Shown in pieces: positions 55,402 through 64,000 of a DNA stretch of 64,000 nucleotides. The notes below the pieces were generated by a model. That model ran no database searches. It was not told where the DNA came from and saw nothing but the letters and a program-made list of their open reading frames with translations. The position numbers and the translations under genes are program-made. Numbering within the stretch: the first letter of the stretch is position 1; each line of letters begins with the position of its first letter. Source of the DNA: SAR92 clade bacterium H231 (GTDB taxonomy: Bacteria > Pseudomonadota > Gammaproteobacteria > Pseudomonadales > Porticoccaceae); NCBI GenBank assembly GCA_025153775.1, contig JAOALC010000002.1, forward strand, positions 248,001 to 312,000. Reading direction: 5' to 3'.

Positions 55402-57951
55402 TTACAGCGAACAGCTGGCATCCCCTTGATTACTAACAAGACTAATTGACCTCAACTGGATTTGCAGAGGCCCAGCTGCGTTTAGGACCACAGGTGAGCT
55501 GATTTTGCTCATATCTGCACCCTGATCAGCAAAACAACTTAATTTTAACTGGGATAACTGCCATCCTTGATTAAGCTTATTCTGCAGCCCTGAGGTAATG
55601 TTAAGGTATCCGGCACAGCCTTCACCGCAGGCAACGCCAATGCTGGTATTGCCCACCTGATCACCAAGCACCTGATACTCAAGTTCCAGCGCCATATCGC
55701 CATTGGATTCACGGGCAAGATCAATAGTCTCACCCTCAACAGCCAACTCAGCAGCTCCAGTAAAAACAAATAGGCGTGTATCTTCCTGGCCTCTGTAATC
55801 CAGGGCACTCATAGTCAGAGCGCCAGAGGCACTGGTAGCCTTAGAATTATTGATTTGCACAGCGCCCAAGGAATCATGCATCGCCAGTCGCCAGGGTGAA
55901 ACAGGCTCACCAGCCTTGAGGAAGTTATTATTCTGCCCCTCAGCCATATCACCAAGCTGTGCGTCTTCAGATAAAGCTTCAAAATTGCCGGTATCTGCAT
56001 AACCCAAGCCATAACCATAGGCGAACAGAGGGTTATAGTCCTCATCCCCAAGGTTAACCGCCGTTTGAACTGCGGTTCTGGGCCAGGAGAAAGACAGCTT
56101 ACCATGAAAATCAAACTGAATATCGCCGCTGGCGTTGCGCAGCAAGACATCAGCAATACCAGCACCCTCTGTGCCAGGCAACCAGGCAGCCACGAAGGCG
56201 TCTGAGGCATTAAGTTCCGGATTAACCCACATTGGCCGCCCGGAAATAAAAATTGCCACTGTCGCAATACCCTCAGATTTAAATTTCTTGAGTAGCCTTA
56301 GGCCCTCTTCTGAACGAAAATCCAAATGGGTACGATCGCCCTGAAATTCCGCATAGGGATTTTCACCAAATACCACCACAGCCACATCGGGCTTAGTTTT
56401 GTACTCACCCTCTGGGCTCAATATTGCAGTGCCCCCTGCGGCTTTTACCTGCTCATGGATACCATCAAAAATAGATACCGCATCGGGAAAATGTTCTGGA
56501 CTGTTGCCAGTTCCCTGCCAGGAGAGAGTCCAGCCACCAGTTTGTTTGCTCAAATTATCAGCACCATCACCCGCAACCAATATATTTGCAGAGGGTGAAA
56601 GCGGTAATAGCTGATTGGCATTCTTAATCAAAACCAATGACTGACGCACAGCCTTTCTTGCCAGCGCCCTATGCTCTGGGGCTGCAAGCAAGTCAAAGCG
56701 TCCGGCGTATTTGCGCTCCGAGGGCAGTCCAGCCTCGAATAATCCAGCGCGTATTTTTACCCGCAGAATACGACCTATGGCCTGATCCAAGCGCGCCATA
56801 CTGATCTCACCGCTTTCTACCTGGGCCAGAGTATTCAGGTAAAGTCCACGCCAGCTGTCCGGTGCCATAAACATATCAAGACCATTGTTAAACGAGGACG
56901 CACAGGACACATTGGTGCAGCCTTCAACCTGCCCATGACCGTTCCAATCGCCGATAACAAAACCATCGAACCCCATTTGGTCGACCAGCACATCGTCTAA
57001 TAGCTCTTTATAGTCATGCATTTTGCGCCCATGCCAGCTATTAAAAGAAGCCATCACCGATTGCACACCACGATTAATAGCGACCGGATAACCGGCGCCC
57101 TGTATATCGCGCAGATCCTCTTCACTGGAGATATTGTCTCCCTGGTCACGACCATCAATGGTGCCGCCATCACCGATAAAGTGCTTAGCAGTTGCAATCA
57201 GGTGATCTTCATCGAGAAAGGTATTATCGCTGAGCTTACCCTGTATACCTTCAACCAAATAACCAGCGTATTCTCTGACGATAGCCGGATCTTCGGAATA
57301 GCTCTCGTAGGTACGACCCCAGCGGTCGTCGCGCACAACAGCTATGGTAGGAGCAAAGGTCCAATCCAAACCTGTCGCCAGCAATTCTTTGGCCGTCACA
57401 GTACCGATTTGGTACATCAGATTGGCATTATTGGCAGCGCCTAACCCAATGTTATGGGGAAAGATGGTGGCTCCAACAATATTGTTGTGCCCATGCACAG
57501 CGTCTGTGCCCCAGAGTGCGGGAATACCTGTTCTACCACCGGTTTTGTCCGTCGAAGCCAGCCAAAATTCATCGGCAAGAGCGACCCAGGCGGCGGGGCT
57601 GGTTCGATTGTCGCCGCCTGGCGCTGAATTGCCACCATTGAGCACAGACCCCAGATGATACTCACGCACCTCATCGGGCGTAACTGAACCAATATCAGCC
57701 TGAATAATCTGACCGACCTTTTCTTCCAGGCTCATTTGGCTAATTAATGATGCAATAAGGCGCTCTGTATTTTCATCTCGCGCAATCGGAGGTTCCTGCT
57801 TAGGCCAGATCTCTGGGTGAATTTGCATAATCTGAGACTCTGCTGACTCAGCCTGGCCCTCAGTGCCACCGATGTCCGCAGCTGGGCCAGAGTCACATCC
57901 AGTTACTGCAGCTACAAAAAACCCCGCCATCAAATAATGCGCAATATTCAT
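55402..57951 (-). CDS. GH3 exo-beta-glucosidase (ExoP type), lipoprotein
   Basis: This enzyme has about 849 residues. The ATG at 57951 has GGAG 7 nt upstream, while the TTG 6 nt earlier lacks proper spacing. A lipobox VTGC (C19) makes it a lipoprotein. The GH3 barrel (LWGTDAVHGHNN, FAPTIAVVRDDRWGRTYESYSED, AKHFIGDGGT) has its nucleophile Asp in FVIGDWNGHG (D335). A sandwich domain follows (VVVFGENPYAEFQGDR), then a C-terminal ExoP/galactose-binding-like domain with GCAGYLNITSG. It should remove glucose from beta-1,3/1,4-gluco-oligosaccharides at the membrane surface. It precedes the sigma gene on the same strand. Confidence 0.93.
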   Translation of the reverse strand: MNIAHYLMAGFFVAAVTGCDSGPAADIGGTEGQAESAESQIMQIHPEIWPKQEPPIARDENTERLIASLISQMSLEEKVGQIIQADIGSVTPDEVREYHLGSVLNGGNSAPGGDNRTSPAAWVALADEFWLASTDKTGGRTGIPALWGTDAVHGHNNIVGATIFPHNIGLGAANNANLMYQIGTVTAKELLATGLDWTFAPTIAVVRDDRWGRTYESYSEDPAIVREYAGYLVEGIQGKLSDNTFLDEDHLIATAKHFIGDGGTIDGRDQGDNISSEEDLRDIQGAGYPVAINRGVQSVMASFNSWHGRKMHDYKELLDDVLVDQMGFDGFVIGDWNGHGQVEGCTNVSCASSFNNGLDMFMAPDSWRGLYLNTLAQVESGEISMARLDQAIGRILRVKIRAGLFEAGLPSERKYAGRFDLLAAPEHRALARKAVRQSLVLIKNANQLLPLSPSANILVAGDGADNLSKQTGGWTLSWQGTGNSPEHFPDAVSIFDGIHEQVKAAGGTAILSPEGEYKTKPDVAVVVFGENPYAEFQGDRTHLDFRSEEGLRLLKKFKSEGIATVAIFISGRPMWVNPELNASDAFVAAWLPGTEGAGIADVLLRNASGDIQFDFHGKLSFSWPRTAVQTAVNLGDEDYNPLFAYGYGLGYADTGNFEALSEDAQLGDMAEGQNNNFLKAGEPVSPWRLAMHDSLGAVQINNSKATSASGALTMSALDYRGQEDTRLFVFTGAAELAVEGETIDLARESNGDMALELEYQVLGDQVGNTSIGVACGEGCAGYLNITSGLQNKLNQGWQLSQLKLSCFADQGADMSKISSPVVLNAAGPLQIQLRSISLVSNQGDASCSL

Positions 57952-58044
57952 CAACAAACTCCGTTGGTTTAATTCTTATGATGTCTTTTATTGAGTATTT
58001 ATATTAACTGCTCAAGGCCATATGCGCTTACAAATAAACACGCT

Positions 58045-58076
58045 AATAAGACGTTCTGGCCAGGCCAATCCACTCT
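58045..58076 (-). promoter_or_regulatory. shared 32-bp element, copy 2 (candidate ECF promoter of the GH3 gene)
   Basis: The cores AATAAGACGTTCT (58045-58057) and AATCCACTCT (58067-58076) match copy 1 with identical spacing. The -10-like end lies about 88-94 nt before the GH3 start, nearly the same distance as copy 1 to the sigma gene, which supports a promoter function on the minus strand. Confidence 0.6.
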
Positions 58077-58207
58077 GTGTAATTAGCCTTTTTTTACCAG
58101 AATATTATCCAACTAATCAGCTGTGTGCAGCGGGCAAAATTTGATCTATGCTGTAGCTATAAAAAATATATTGCGCCTTAAATAATAACGACGACAGGAA
58201 ATAAATA

Positions 58208-58927
58208 ATGTCTGTTGATGATAAATCAACCTATGCTCCATGTCATAATATGGACTACGAATGTCTGAAAATTGGTGCTGATCAGCAAGAGCTGGTGCGC
58301 GTTGACTCCTATATGCAAGGTGCGGAGATACTTAGGCAAGATGCTATTGCTCGAAATAGCTTCGCAGTGGCGGACAGCTTCTATCCAGGCGTCAGAATGT
58401 CGATCAGCGATGCCTATATCATAGGCCTGGTAAGAAACTTCCAGACTATTATTGGTGATTTTTTTAACCTTGATCTGCGCAGTATAAAATCGGCGGCATC
58501 AAAGTTCTCTATGGTAACTACCCAACCTCAAAATCTGACACCTATGCAGTGCGTTCCCCATTTTGATGCGCCCTCAAGAAACAGTCTGGCCGTGATACAT
58601 TATCTGTGCGATGCACCGAGTTCAGGGACAGGGTTTTATCGCCACAATGCAACTGATTATGAATATATAGATAAGCCTAGATTTGACAAGTACCAGAAGA
58701 GCCTGATGAGTAGGCTGCAGGATCCTGCGCGACAGCCCGCAGGCTATATTTGCGGCGGCACTGAGGACTATTCAGAGCTGGCACGCCATACCGCAGTATA
58801 CAACCGATTGCTGATGTACCGAGGTTCGAGCCTGCATTCAGGCATTATTGGGCCAGATTACAACTTTGATCCCAGCCCTGAAACAGGACGCCTTACAGTA
58901 ACCAGCTTTATCCAGTTTGCCGACTGA
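58208..58927 (+). CDS. DUF6445 family protein (2-oxoglutarate-oxygenase-like)
   Basis: This 239-residue protein is similar to DUF6445 proteins found beside tryptophan halogenases. A possible iron site is HFD in QCVPHFDAPSRNSLAVIHYL (H-x-D) and a later His in YRGSSLHSGII, followed by an Arg in GRLTVTSFIQF, the order seen in Fe(II)/2-oxoglutarate oxygenases. AGGAA precedes the ATG. It is transcribed toward the module-2 halogenase gene at 58954 (convergent, 26 nt apart) and away from the GH3 gene. Substrate unknown. Confidence 0.75.
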   Translation: MSVDDKSTYAPCHNMDYECLKIGADQQELVRVDSYMQGAEILRQDAIARNSFAVADSFYPGVRMSISDAYIIGLVRNFQTIIGDFFNLDLRSIKSAASKFSMVTTQPQNLTPMQCVPHFDAPSRNSLAVIHYLCDAPSSGTGFYRHNATDYEYIDKPRFDKYQKSLMSRLQDPARQPAGYICGGTEDYSELARHTAVYNRLLMYRGSSLHSGIIGPDYNFDPSPETGRLTVTSFIQFAD

Positions 58928-58953
58928 GTACATCAGGTAGAGCACCTGTCTGA

Positions 58954-60495
58954 TCAGGCTCGGCGCACCAGATTAAGCAAATCGCGATTACTGGGCTGGC
59001 TGGCCATAAACATCTCAGTTTTACCCAGATTGTCACGCATCAACCGCTCTGCTAACGCAGCGTCTTTACTCCATTGACGATAGCGGCGGCTGCTGACCTC
59101 TGTTACAAAACCCATGCCATAGAGCACATACTGAACACTTGCCGCAGAAAATAACTCGGCCCGATTATTGGTATCCGAGGCCCAGGGAACCTGAGAGCGC
59201 CAAAGCTGTAAACTGTCTCTAAGACTGTCTGGCATGCTGTTTGGATCTTTGTGATCTCGCCAGTACTCAGAATCTGTGCGCTCGGACAATACATAATGAA
59301 GTTTCAGAAAATCAACAATATCGGTCCAGTACTTACTGATAATCTCATTAAAACGCTTGCTGACAACTGTCATTGCCGACCTGTCCTGGGGCAAATTATT
59401 ACTAATAAACTCCGCCGACTTTTCAATTAATACTAGAGCGCTGGCCTCCAGGGGCTCTACAAAGCCAGCTGAGACGCCTACAGCCACACAGTTTTTATAC
59501 CAAAAAGTCTCTCGATGGCCGGGCTGAAAGGTTATTTTACGCGGACTGGGGTGATCTTTTGCCAGCCACTGATCTGCATCCAGGTAACGCTGCAACTCGT
59601 CTTCGGCTTTTTCTACTGAGCTATGCTGACTGGAAAAAACATGGCCAATACCCCGCCTTGTTGGCAGTGCGATATCCCATACCCAGCCGCTGGATTGAGC
59701 AGTAGATTTGGTGCAGGAGGCTATGGGTGTATCCTCAGCAGCATGTTTGGCCTGCACAGCAAGTGCCGTATCATTAAATAAACAGTCTCGCTGAGAGATA
59801 AAAGGCACTTCGTAATGCTTGCCAATTAACAGCGCGGCAAAGCCTGTGCAGTCGACAAACAGATCCGCAGATATGCTTGCGCCATTGGTTAAGGAAAGGG
59901 CTTGGATATCACCGTTTTCAGCATCCAACACTTGATCCACATGGCCTAGCTGGTGATCCACCCCTAGCTTTTCCACACAGTGACGCTGCAGTAGCTCTAC
60001 AAATTTTCCCGCATTGAGATGGTAACCATAGTTAAGCCCAAATGCATATTCCGGCGTCTGCGCCGTTTTTGGAGCTAGGCCTAAATCACAGACTTTGCCC
60101 TGGGGACAGACTGCATCTGCGAAGCTGCCATTGCCACCCGCATTTAACCAGTGGGCAGCCAGATTGACAGAACCGTAACCGCCGGGAGGAAAAAATGGAT
60201 GGTAGTAAGACTCGCCCTCTCCTCGCTGCCAGTTAATAAACTGAGAGCCCTGCTTAAAACTGACATCGCAGGCGCGCAAAAAGTCGGCTTCAGAAATACC
60301 AATCTGTCGCAGCGTATCTCGCATGGTGGGCCAGGTACCTTCACCCACCCCCAGATTGGCAACATCTGGGGATTCCAGCACTGTCACCTTAGTGCCCTGG
60401 CCGGCTTTATCCAGCGGGTTATGTCGCGCGGCAATTATCCCGGCTGTTAACCAGCCAGCGCTACCGCCGCCTACTATAACTACAGTTTTAGTCAT
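58954..60495 (-). CDS. flavin-dependent tryptophan-halogenase family protein, type B (module 2)
   Basis: This 513-residue protein has the FAD motif GGGSAGW (9-15), GVGEGTWPTM, the catalytic Lys in DVSFKQG (K81) and the Glu in FVEPLEAS. The signature region reads WVWDIALPTRRG, with one residue more than WxWxIP, exactly as in the paralogue at 15783. The shared C-terminal YVLYGMGF segment supports the same subfamily. It is the last gene of the module-2 operon, 23 nt after the type A halogenase gene. It is likely an active halogenase on an unidentified aromatic substrate. Confidence 0.88.
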   Translation of the reverse strand: MTKTVVIVGGGSAGWLTAGIIAARHNPLDKAGQGTKVTVLESPDVANLGVGEGTWPTMRDTLRQIGISEADFLRACDVSFKQGSQFINWQRGEGESYYHPFFPPGGYGSVNLAAHWLNAGGNGSFADAVCPQGKVCDLGLAPKTAQTPEYAFGLNYGYHLNAGKFVELLQRHCVEKLGVDHQLGHVDQVLDAENGDIQALSLTNGASISADLFVDCTGFAALLIGKHYEVPFISQRDCLFNDTALAVQAKHAAEDTPIASCTKSTAQSSGWVWDIALPTRRGIGHVFSSQHSSVEKAEDELQRYLDADQWLAKDHPSPRKITFQPGHRETFWYKNCVAVGVSAGFVEPLEASALVLIEKSAEFISNNLPQDRSAMTVVSKRFNEIISKYWTDIVDFLKLHYVLSERTDSEYWRDHKDPNSMPDSLRDSLQLWRSQVPWASDTNNRAELFSAASVQYVLYGMGFVTEVSSRRYRQWSKDAALAERLMRDNLGKTEMFMASQPSNRDLLNLVRRA

Positions 60496-60518
60496 AATGT
60501 CTTCAACTAGTCTGCTGA

Positions 60519-62000
60519 TCAGTCCCCCTGGGGGGCCGGGCAGTAATGGTTAATAAACTGCTGATGGGTAGGCAGTTTCTGTACTTTCTCATCAATCAAA
60601 GATTTCATTTTCGCCAGGGATTGCTGAAGCGAGGCCTTATTATTTAGCTTACCAGCGCCATGATAAGACCTGGGGTTCAAGCCCTGCCCCATCATCACCT
60701 GCACCCAGGAATCGACGCGAAACAGAGCCACATCATCTGGCCAGACATAGGCGTTTTTCTCAAAGATCTCCAGACGATGGGCCAGCGTATCTGGAATCTC
60801 CATGGTGCGGTAGGCATTCCAAAAGTCACTGTCGGTGCGATGGGTCTGTTTATAGTGCAGAATTACAAAATCTCTTACGGTTTCTATCTCGGTGCGGGTT
60901 TCCTGATTAAATCTATCTGCCAGTGCCTCGGTGAGGTCACCAAAGGGAAACAGGCGTATCAGGCGAATAATCGCGGTCATCACCAGATGGATACTGGTCG
61001 ACTCCAACGGCTCTATAAAACCACTGGCCAGCCCCAGAGCGATACAGTTTTTATGCCAGGACTTCTGGCGACTGCCGGTGCGATATTTCAGCTGCCTGGG
61101 TTCGGTAATCATATCACCGGAAATATTGCTCAATAATGTCTGCTTGGCTTGCTCATCGGACATAAATCGGCTGCTATAGACAATGCCATTACCCACCCTA
61201 GTCTGCAGCGGTATGCGCCACTGCCAGCCAGAAGCATGGGCCGTGGCACGAGTATAGGGCACCGGCTCCTCTGTGGCTTCAGTCTGCACTGCAATAGCGC
61301 GGTCAGAGAATAGCCAGTGACTCCAGTCATCAAACTCTACGCCAAGAGATTCTCCCAGCAGCAGAGAGCGGAAGCCTGTACAGTCAATAAACAGATCGCC
61401 TTCGATCAACTCGCCGCTGTCTAATAACAGCGCCTTTATTTCACCGGACTGCTGGTCTTTCTGAACCTCTTTAATCAACCCTTCAATCCGGCGCACCCCT
61501 GCCGCCTCACTTTTTTTGCGCAGGTACTTGGCATAGCGGGTGGCGTCCAGATGGAAGGCAAAATTTAATCTGGTGTCATCTATCTGAGTGGCGAACTTAC
61601 CCGCCTTGGCGGCTTGCAACTCGAGACAGTAGTCCTCGAGGCTGCCGCCGAAACCCTGGGTCTGAGCTTCCATCCAAAATTCATGAAACTCTGCCATCCA
61701 AGAGCGCTGGCCTATTTCTCCAAAGGAGTGAATATAGCTATCGCCCACCTCTCCCCAATTATCGAATTCAATGCCCAACTTAAAGGTGGCCTGGGTCTCA
61801 CGCATAAACTCCTGTTCATCAATATTCATAATGCGGTGAAAGTTGCGCATAGGGGGAATTGTGGCTTCGCCTACACCAACAGTACCAATGGTATCGGACT
61901 CAACCAATCTGATATCCAGCAAGCTGCCCAAACGAGAGGACAGACCACAGGCCGCAAGCCAGCCAGCGGTTCCACCCCCTGCAATAACCACTTTCAACAT
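60519..62000 (-). CDS. flavin-dependent tryptophan-halogenase family protein, type A (module 2)
   Basis: This 493-residue protein has the FAD motif GGGTAGW (8-14), GVGEATIPPM, the Lys in QATFKLG (K74), the full signature WQWRIPLQTRVGNG and the Glu in FIEPLEST. It is the counterpart of the protein at 12415; long stretches such as LGLASGF(I/V)EPLESTSIH are nearly identical. It follows the cupin-like gene by 97 nt and precedes the type B gene by 23 nt. No flavin reductase is encoded nearby, so FADH2 must come from elsewhere in the cell. Confidence 0.9.
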   Translation of the reverse strand: MLKVVIAGGGTAGWLAACGLSSRLGSLLDIRLVESDTIGTVGVGEATIPPMRNFHRIMNIDEQEFMRETQATFKLGIEFDNWGEVGDSYIHSFGEIGQRSWMAEFHEFWMEAQTQGFGGSLEDYCLELQAAKAGKFATQIDDTRLNFAFHLDATRYAKYLRKKSEAAGVRRIEGLIKEVQKDQQSGEIKALLLDSGELIEGDLFIDCTGFRSLLLGESLGVEFDDWSHWLFSDRAIAVQTEATEEPVPYTRATAHASGWQWRIPLQTRVGNGIVYSSRFMSDEQAKQTLLSNISGDMITEPRQLKYRTGSRQKSWHKNCIALGLASGFIEPLESTSIHLVMTAIIRLIRLFPFGDLTEALADRFNQETRTEIETVRDFVILHYKQTHRTDSDFWNAYRTMEIPDTLAHRLEIFEKNAYVWPDDVALFRVDSWVQVMMGQGLNPRSYHGAGKLNNKASLQQSLAKMKSLIDEKVQKLPTHQQFINHYCPAPQGD

Positions 62001-62097
62001 TATCCTTTTACTCCAATTTTTGTTCTGTCCCTGTACCCGACTCTGGGCATCGAGATACTTTTATTCTGGGCACCCAAGAGTGCAGATATACAGGCCG

Positions 62098-63129
62098 CTA
62101 GCGATTAAGCTTATTTTTTACCAGGGCGCGGAGGCGGCGAATGCTGTCGTCATCCAGCTCCCCTAGTGCACCCTGAATACTTGCCGGCAGATGCTCTCTG
62201 GGGGTATCTGCCGGGCCAAAGATGTAGTACTCAAATACCTCTCGCCAGGCATTCTTTTCTGCCTCCGGGCGATCTCTAATACCCATAATGGCGTGCATCA
62301 CAATATCCATTGGGTTGCCCATATAGGCTGGCGAGCGAAGCCACCAAAAATTAATCATAATATTAAACGGCGATAGCGCTTCGACCTGATGCCACCACAT
62401 GCTGGGATAGTAGACTGCGTCGCCAGGCTGTAAATCCACCACCACTGCAGCCTCCAATGCCCGACGAACTCGGGGGAAGCGCTCAAAGTCGGGATTCTTA
62501 AGATCGACCATGGTAATCACCTGTCCACCTGGCGTGGGCTCCAGCGGGCCAGGATAGAGGTTGTGAATCTGCTCTGGCGGGAACAGGGTAAAGCGACGCG
62601 CACCCAACACACAGCAAGCTAGATTGCTCGGCACATCATAATGGGCTGCAGCAATTGACTCTGTACCTACCCAGACTTTTGATAATGGCTGGTTATTGGT
62701 AAACGCCTGGTGATCAAAGCTGAGGTCATTGTCCGCACGCAAGCCTGGAAAGCAGTTGTCCAGGGTTAGGGAATTCATATAGTAGTAAGAGTGATCTGGG
62801 TTATTCTCTGCCTCGCGGATTTGGGCAAAAATATCACTGAGTTGCAGATATTTGCTCTGATAATTAAAGCCAGTGCAATCCTGATTATAGAAAAACCGCG
62901 CCTCTGCCTCTGGCGGCGCAATATAGACACCCACCGGCTTTTTACTGGAGTGGCTCTGCAATATCTCCATCGCTTTGCCTGGTGATTGCTCGCCTGCTTT
63001 AACTAGGCTCCAATCAGATACCAGACCACGCAAAATAATAGGCCCCTCAGCTGCAAAGAGCTGGTCGAACGGAATCTGGTCGGGCTTGACGCCCTCTAGC
63101 ACAGGAACCTGGCCGTCTAAATATCTCAT
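62098..63129 (-). CDS. cupin-like (JmjC-type) domain protein (module 2)
   Basis: This 343-residue protein has the iron-triad motifs AAAHYD and PSMWWHQ, RRFTLFPP, LQPGDAVYYP and MINFWW. It is closest to the protein at 13938; both end in MG(L/I)RDxP...YY(V/I)F segments. It lies 27 nt after the SapC gene and before the type A halogenase gene, the same order as in module 1. It is predicted to be a cytoplasmic Fe(II)/2-oxoglutarate-type oxygenase or hydroxylase. Substrate unknown. Confidence 0.86.
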   Translation of the reverse strand: MRYLDGQVPVLEGVKPDQIPFDQLFAAEGPIILRGLVSDWSLVKAGEQSPGKAMEILQSHSSKKPVGVYIAPPEAEARFFYNQDCTGFNYQSKYLQLSDIFAQIREAENNPDHSYYYMNSLTLDNCFPGLRADNDLSFDHQAFTNNQPLSKVWVGTESIAAAHYDVPSNLACCVLGARRFTLFPPEQIHNLYPGPLEPTPGGQVITMVDLKNPDFERFPRVRRALEAAVVVDLQPGDAVYYPSMWWHQVEALSPFNIMINFWWLRSPAYMGNPMDIVMHAIMGIRDRPEAEKNAWREVFEYYIFGPADTPREHLPASIQGALGELDDDSIRRLRALVKNKLNR

Positions 63130-63156
63130 AGTGATCGCATCTTAACCGGCATGCCT

Positions 63157-63888
63157 CTAGGCAATGGCCATTTTCTTATTTTTAAGTTCAATCAGTTTAT
63201 TAAAATTACCCATGGATACTAGGGCAAAAAATACCAGACTCAACACACCTGCTCTGTTGAGTTTCTCTAAACTTTCAGCATCTAACTGTGCCAATTTGTC
63301 TTTGTTGATGGTGTAGTAGTCACGCAGATTAACATTGGCAATATTACTCAGGGAGATTTCTATATTAACCGGCTCGAACAGCTCCATGGAATCTAGGGTG
63401 GCAAAAAAGCTCTCATCCAGTGCAGTACCCTGATGAATAACCTGCAGGGTTTGCATTATCTTTTCCAGATAGGGGGTATCGCCACCATAGGCGAGAAATA
63501 GCGGCTGACCGGTCTCGGCGCCCACCCTTGGGTTATCCATATCAATATGGATAACTGGTTCATTAACGGCTTTGCCCTCAATCTCGCGGGCTTGGAAACC
63601 AATCATAAATGGGCCGCGGGCCAATACTGCAGGTACGTAGTTACCCAACCAGCCCTGGTCACCCAGAAATAGGTTTTCATCCTTTTCAAGACCCAGAATC
63701 ACGTGGGCCTGAAAAGCCTGACTTTTGGAATCTCTGTAAAACAGTATCGGATATTCTTTTTGCAGATCGCCAAACTCTGTAGAAAACGCCAGAGCCCGAT
63801 TTACATTGTCGCCATATTCAGCACCGAGGCTGGAATCAACTTTTAGATCTTTGTGTTCGACGTTATTTAGAAGTACAGCTTGGCTCAT
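63157..63888 (-). CDS. SapC family protein (module 2)
   Basis: This 243-residue protein is a paralogue of the one at 14955: KEYPILFYRDS, KDENLFLGDQGWLGNYVPAV, RGPFMIGFQ, HIDMDNPRVG, and a C-terminal DYYTINKDKLAQLDAE segment matching FYTINEEKLRDLDGD. No signal peptide or membrane helix is seen. It is the first gene of the module-2 operon inside the window. The biochemical role of SapC proteins is not known. Confidence 0.86.
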   Translation of the reverse strand: MSQAVLLNNVEHKDLKVDSSLGAEYGDNVNRALAFSTEFGDLQKEYPILFYRDSKSQAFQAHVILGLEKDENLFLGDQGWLGNYVPAVLARGPFMIGFQAREIEGKAVNEPVIHIDMDNPRVGAETGQPLFLAYGGDTPYLEKIMQTLQVIHQGTALDESFFATLDSMELFEPVNIEISLSNIANVNLRDYYTINKDKLAQLDAESLEKLNRAGVLSLVFFALVSMGNFNKLIELKNKKMAIA

Positions 63889-63944
63889 TTAATTATCCAG
63901 TCATTTATAGTTATAGGCGGTAGCGACTATTCTACCATTGTAAT

Positions 63945-63984
63945 AAAAAATAAGGCCCCCTGTAGAGACTACATGGAGGCCTTA
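63945..63984 (-). terminator. strong rho-independent terminator of a gene beyond the right edge
   Basis: Arms TAAGGCC (63951-63957) and GGCCTTA (63978-63984), extended inward by TGTAG/CTACA, form a long hairpin. On the minus strand it runs straight into TTTTTT (63945-63950). It must end a minus-strand transcript from the right of the window, most likely a TonB-dependent receptor by analogy with 17484-17583. Confidence 0.82.
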
Positions 63985-64000
63985 TCGAAACTACTCTGTT

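Noticed and set aside
1-64000. Search for CRISPR arrays, tRNA/rRNA genes, insertion sequences or phage genes
   Set aside because: No regular spaced repeats, no tRNA-like cloverleaf or rRNA segments, and no transposase or integrase reading frames were recognised.

Overview
The window looks like chromosome from a marine, polysaccharide-degrading gammaproteobacterium. The reasons are TonB-dependent receptors paired with GH16 and GH3 glucanases, FecI/FecR-type surface signalling, tryptophan-halogenase/SapC/cupin clusters, and BCCT, MFS and BASS transporters. A SAR92/Porticoccaceae-like (Cellvibrionales-type) lineage is my best guess. That is inferred from gene content only, because no rRNA or tRNA gene is present. 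Genes are dense and mostly unbroken. I see no insertion sequence, phage, CRISPR array or integrase.

Layout. 1-3.5 kb: the 5' part of an S41 protease lipoprotein (-), then an amino-acid permease and a dimethylargininase-type hydrolase (+). 3.5-8.6 kb: a tightly overlapping minus-strand operon (nitronate monooxygenase, acyl-CoA ligase, two thiolase-family proteins). It faces a plus-strand carotenoid-oxygenase gene and a double HxlR regulator across a region with a candidate operator (8.6-11.2 kb). 11.3-20.5 kb: halogenase module 1, made of a large TonB-dependent receptor, two flavin-dependent halogenases of different motif type, a SapC protein and two JmjC/cupin-like proteins. 20.8-22.2 kb: a GH16 laminarinase with an N-terminal malectin-like domain, divergent from the receptor. 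22.1-31.3 kb (-): a methyltransferase, a DUF2237 protein, an S9 peptidase split by a frameshift, an M3 oligopeptidase and a fatty-acid set (acyl-CoA dehydrogenase, PF10118 protein, thiolase). 31.5-38.3 kb: an MBL-fold hydrolase, DUF2891 and DUF1993 proteins, an amidohydrolase, a MEST-like alpha/beta hydrolase and a phytanoyl-CoA dioxygenase-like protein. 38.3-46.2 kb: an M16 peptidase pair and four transport or metabolic genes, then gene remnants at 46.2-46.7 kb.

46.7-58 kb is a beta-glucan (probably laminarin) locus on the minus strand: lipoprotein GH3, ECF sigma factor, FecR anti-sigma factor, sugar porter, STN-type TonB-dependent receptor and a second GH3. The receptor, FecR and sigma factor form a complete surface-signalling set. 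A 32-bp element matching at 27 positions lies about 85-88 nt upstream of both the sigma gene and the lipoprotein GH3 gene, so it is a good candidate for the promoter this sigma factor recognises.

58.2-64 kb holds halogenase module 2: a DUF6445 oxygenase-like protein, two halogenases, a cupin-like protein and SapC. The core order SapC-cupin-halogenase A is the same as in module 1. A strong minus-strand terminator at the right edge shows that another minus-strand gene ends just outside the window, and by analogy with module 1 it is likely a TonB-dependent receptor. The two modules enclose or adjoin the glucan-degradation genes. What the halogenases and oxygenases modify is unknown, and this is the most promising undescribed system here.
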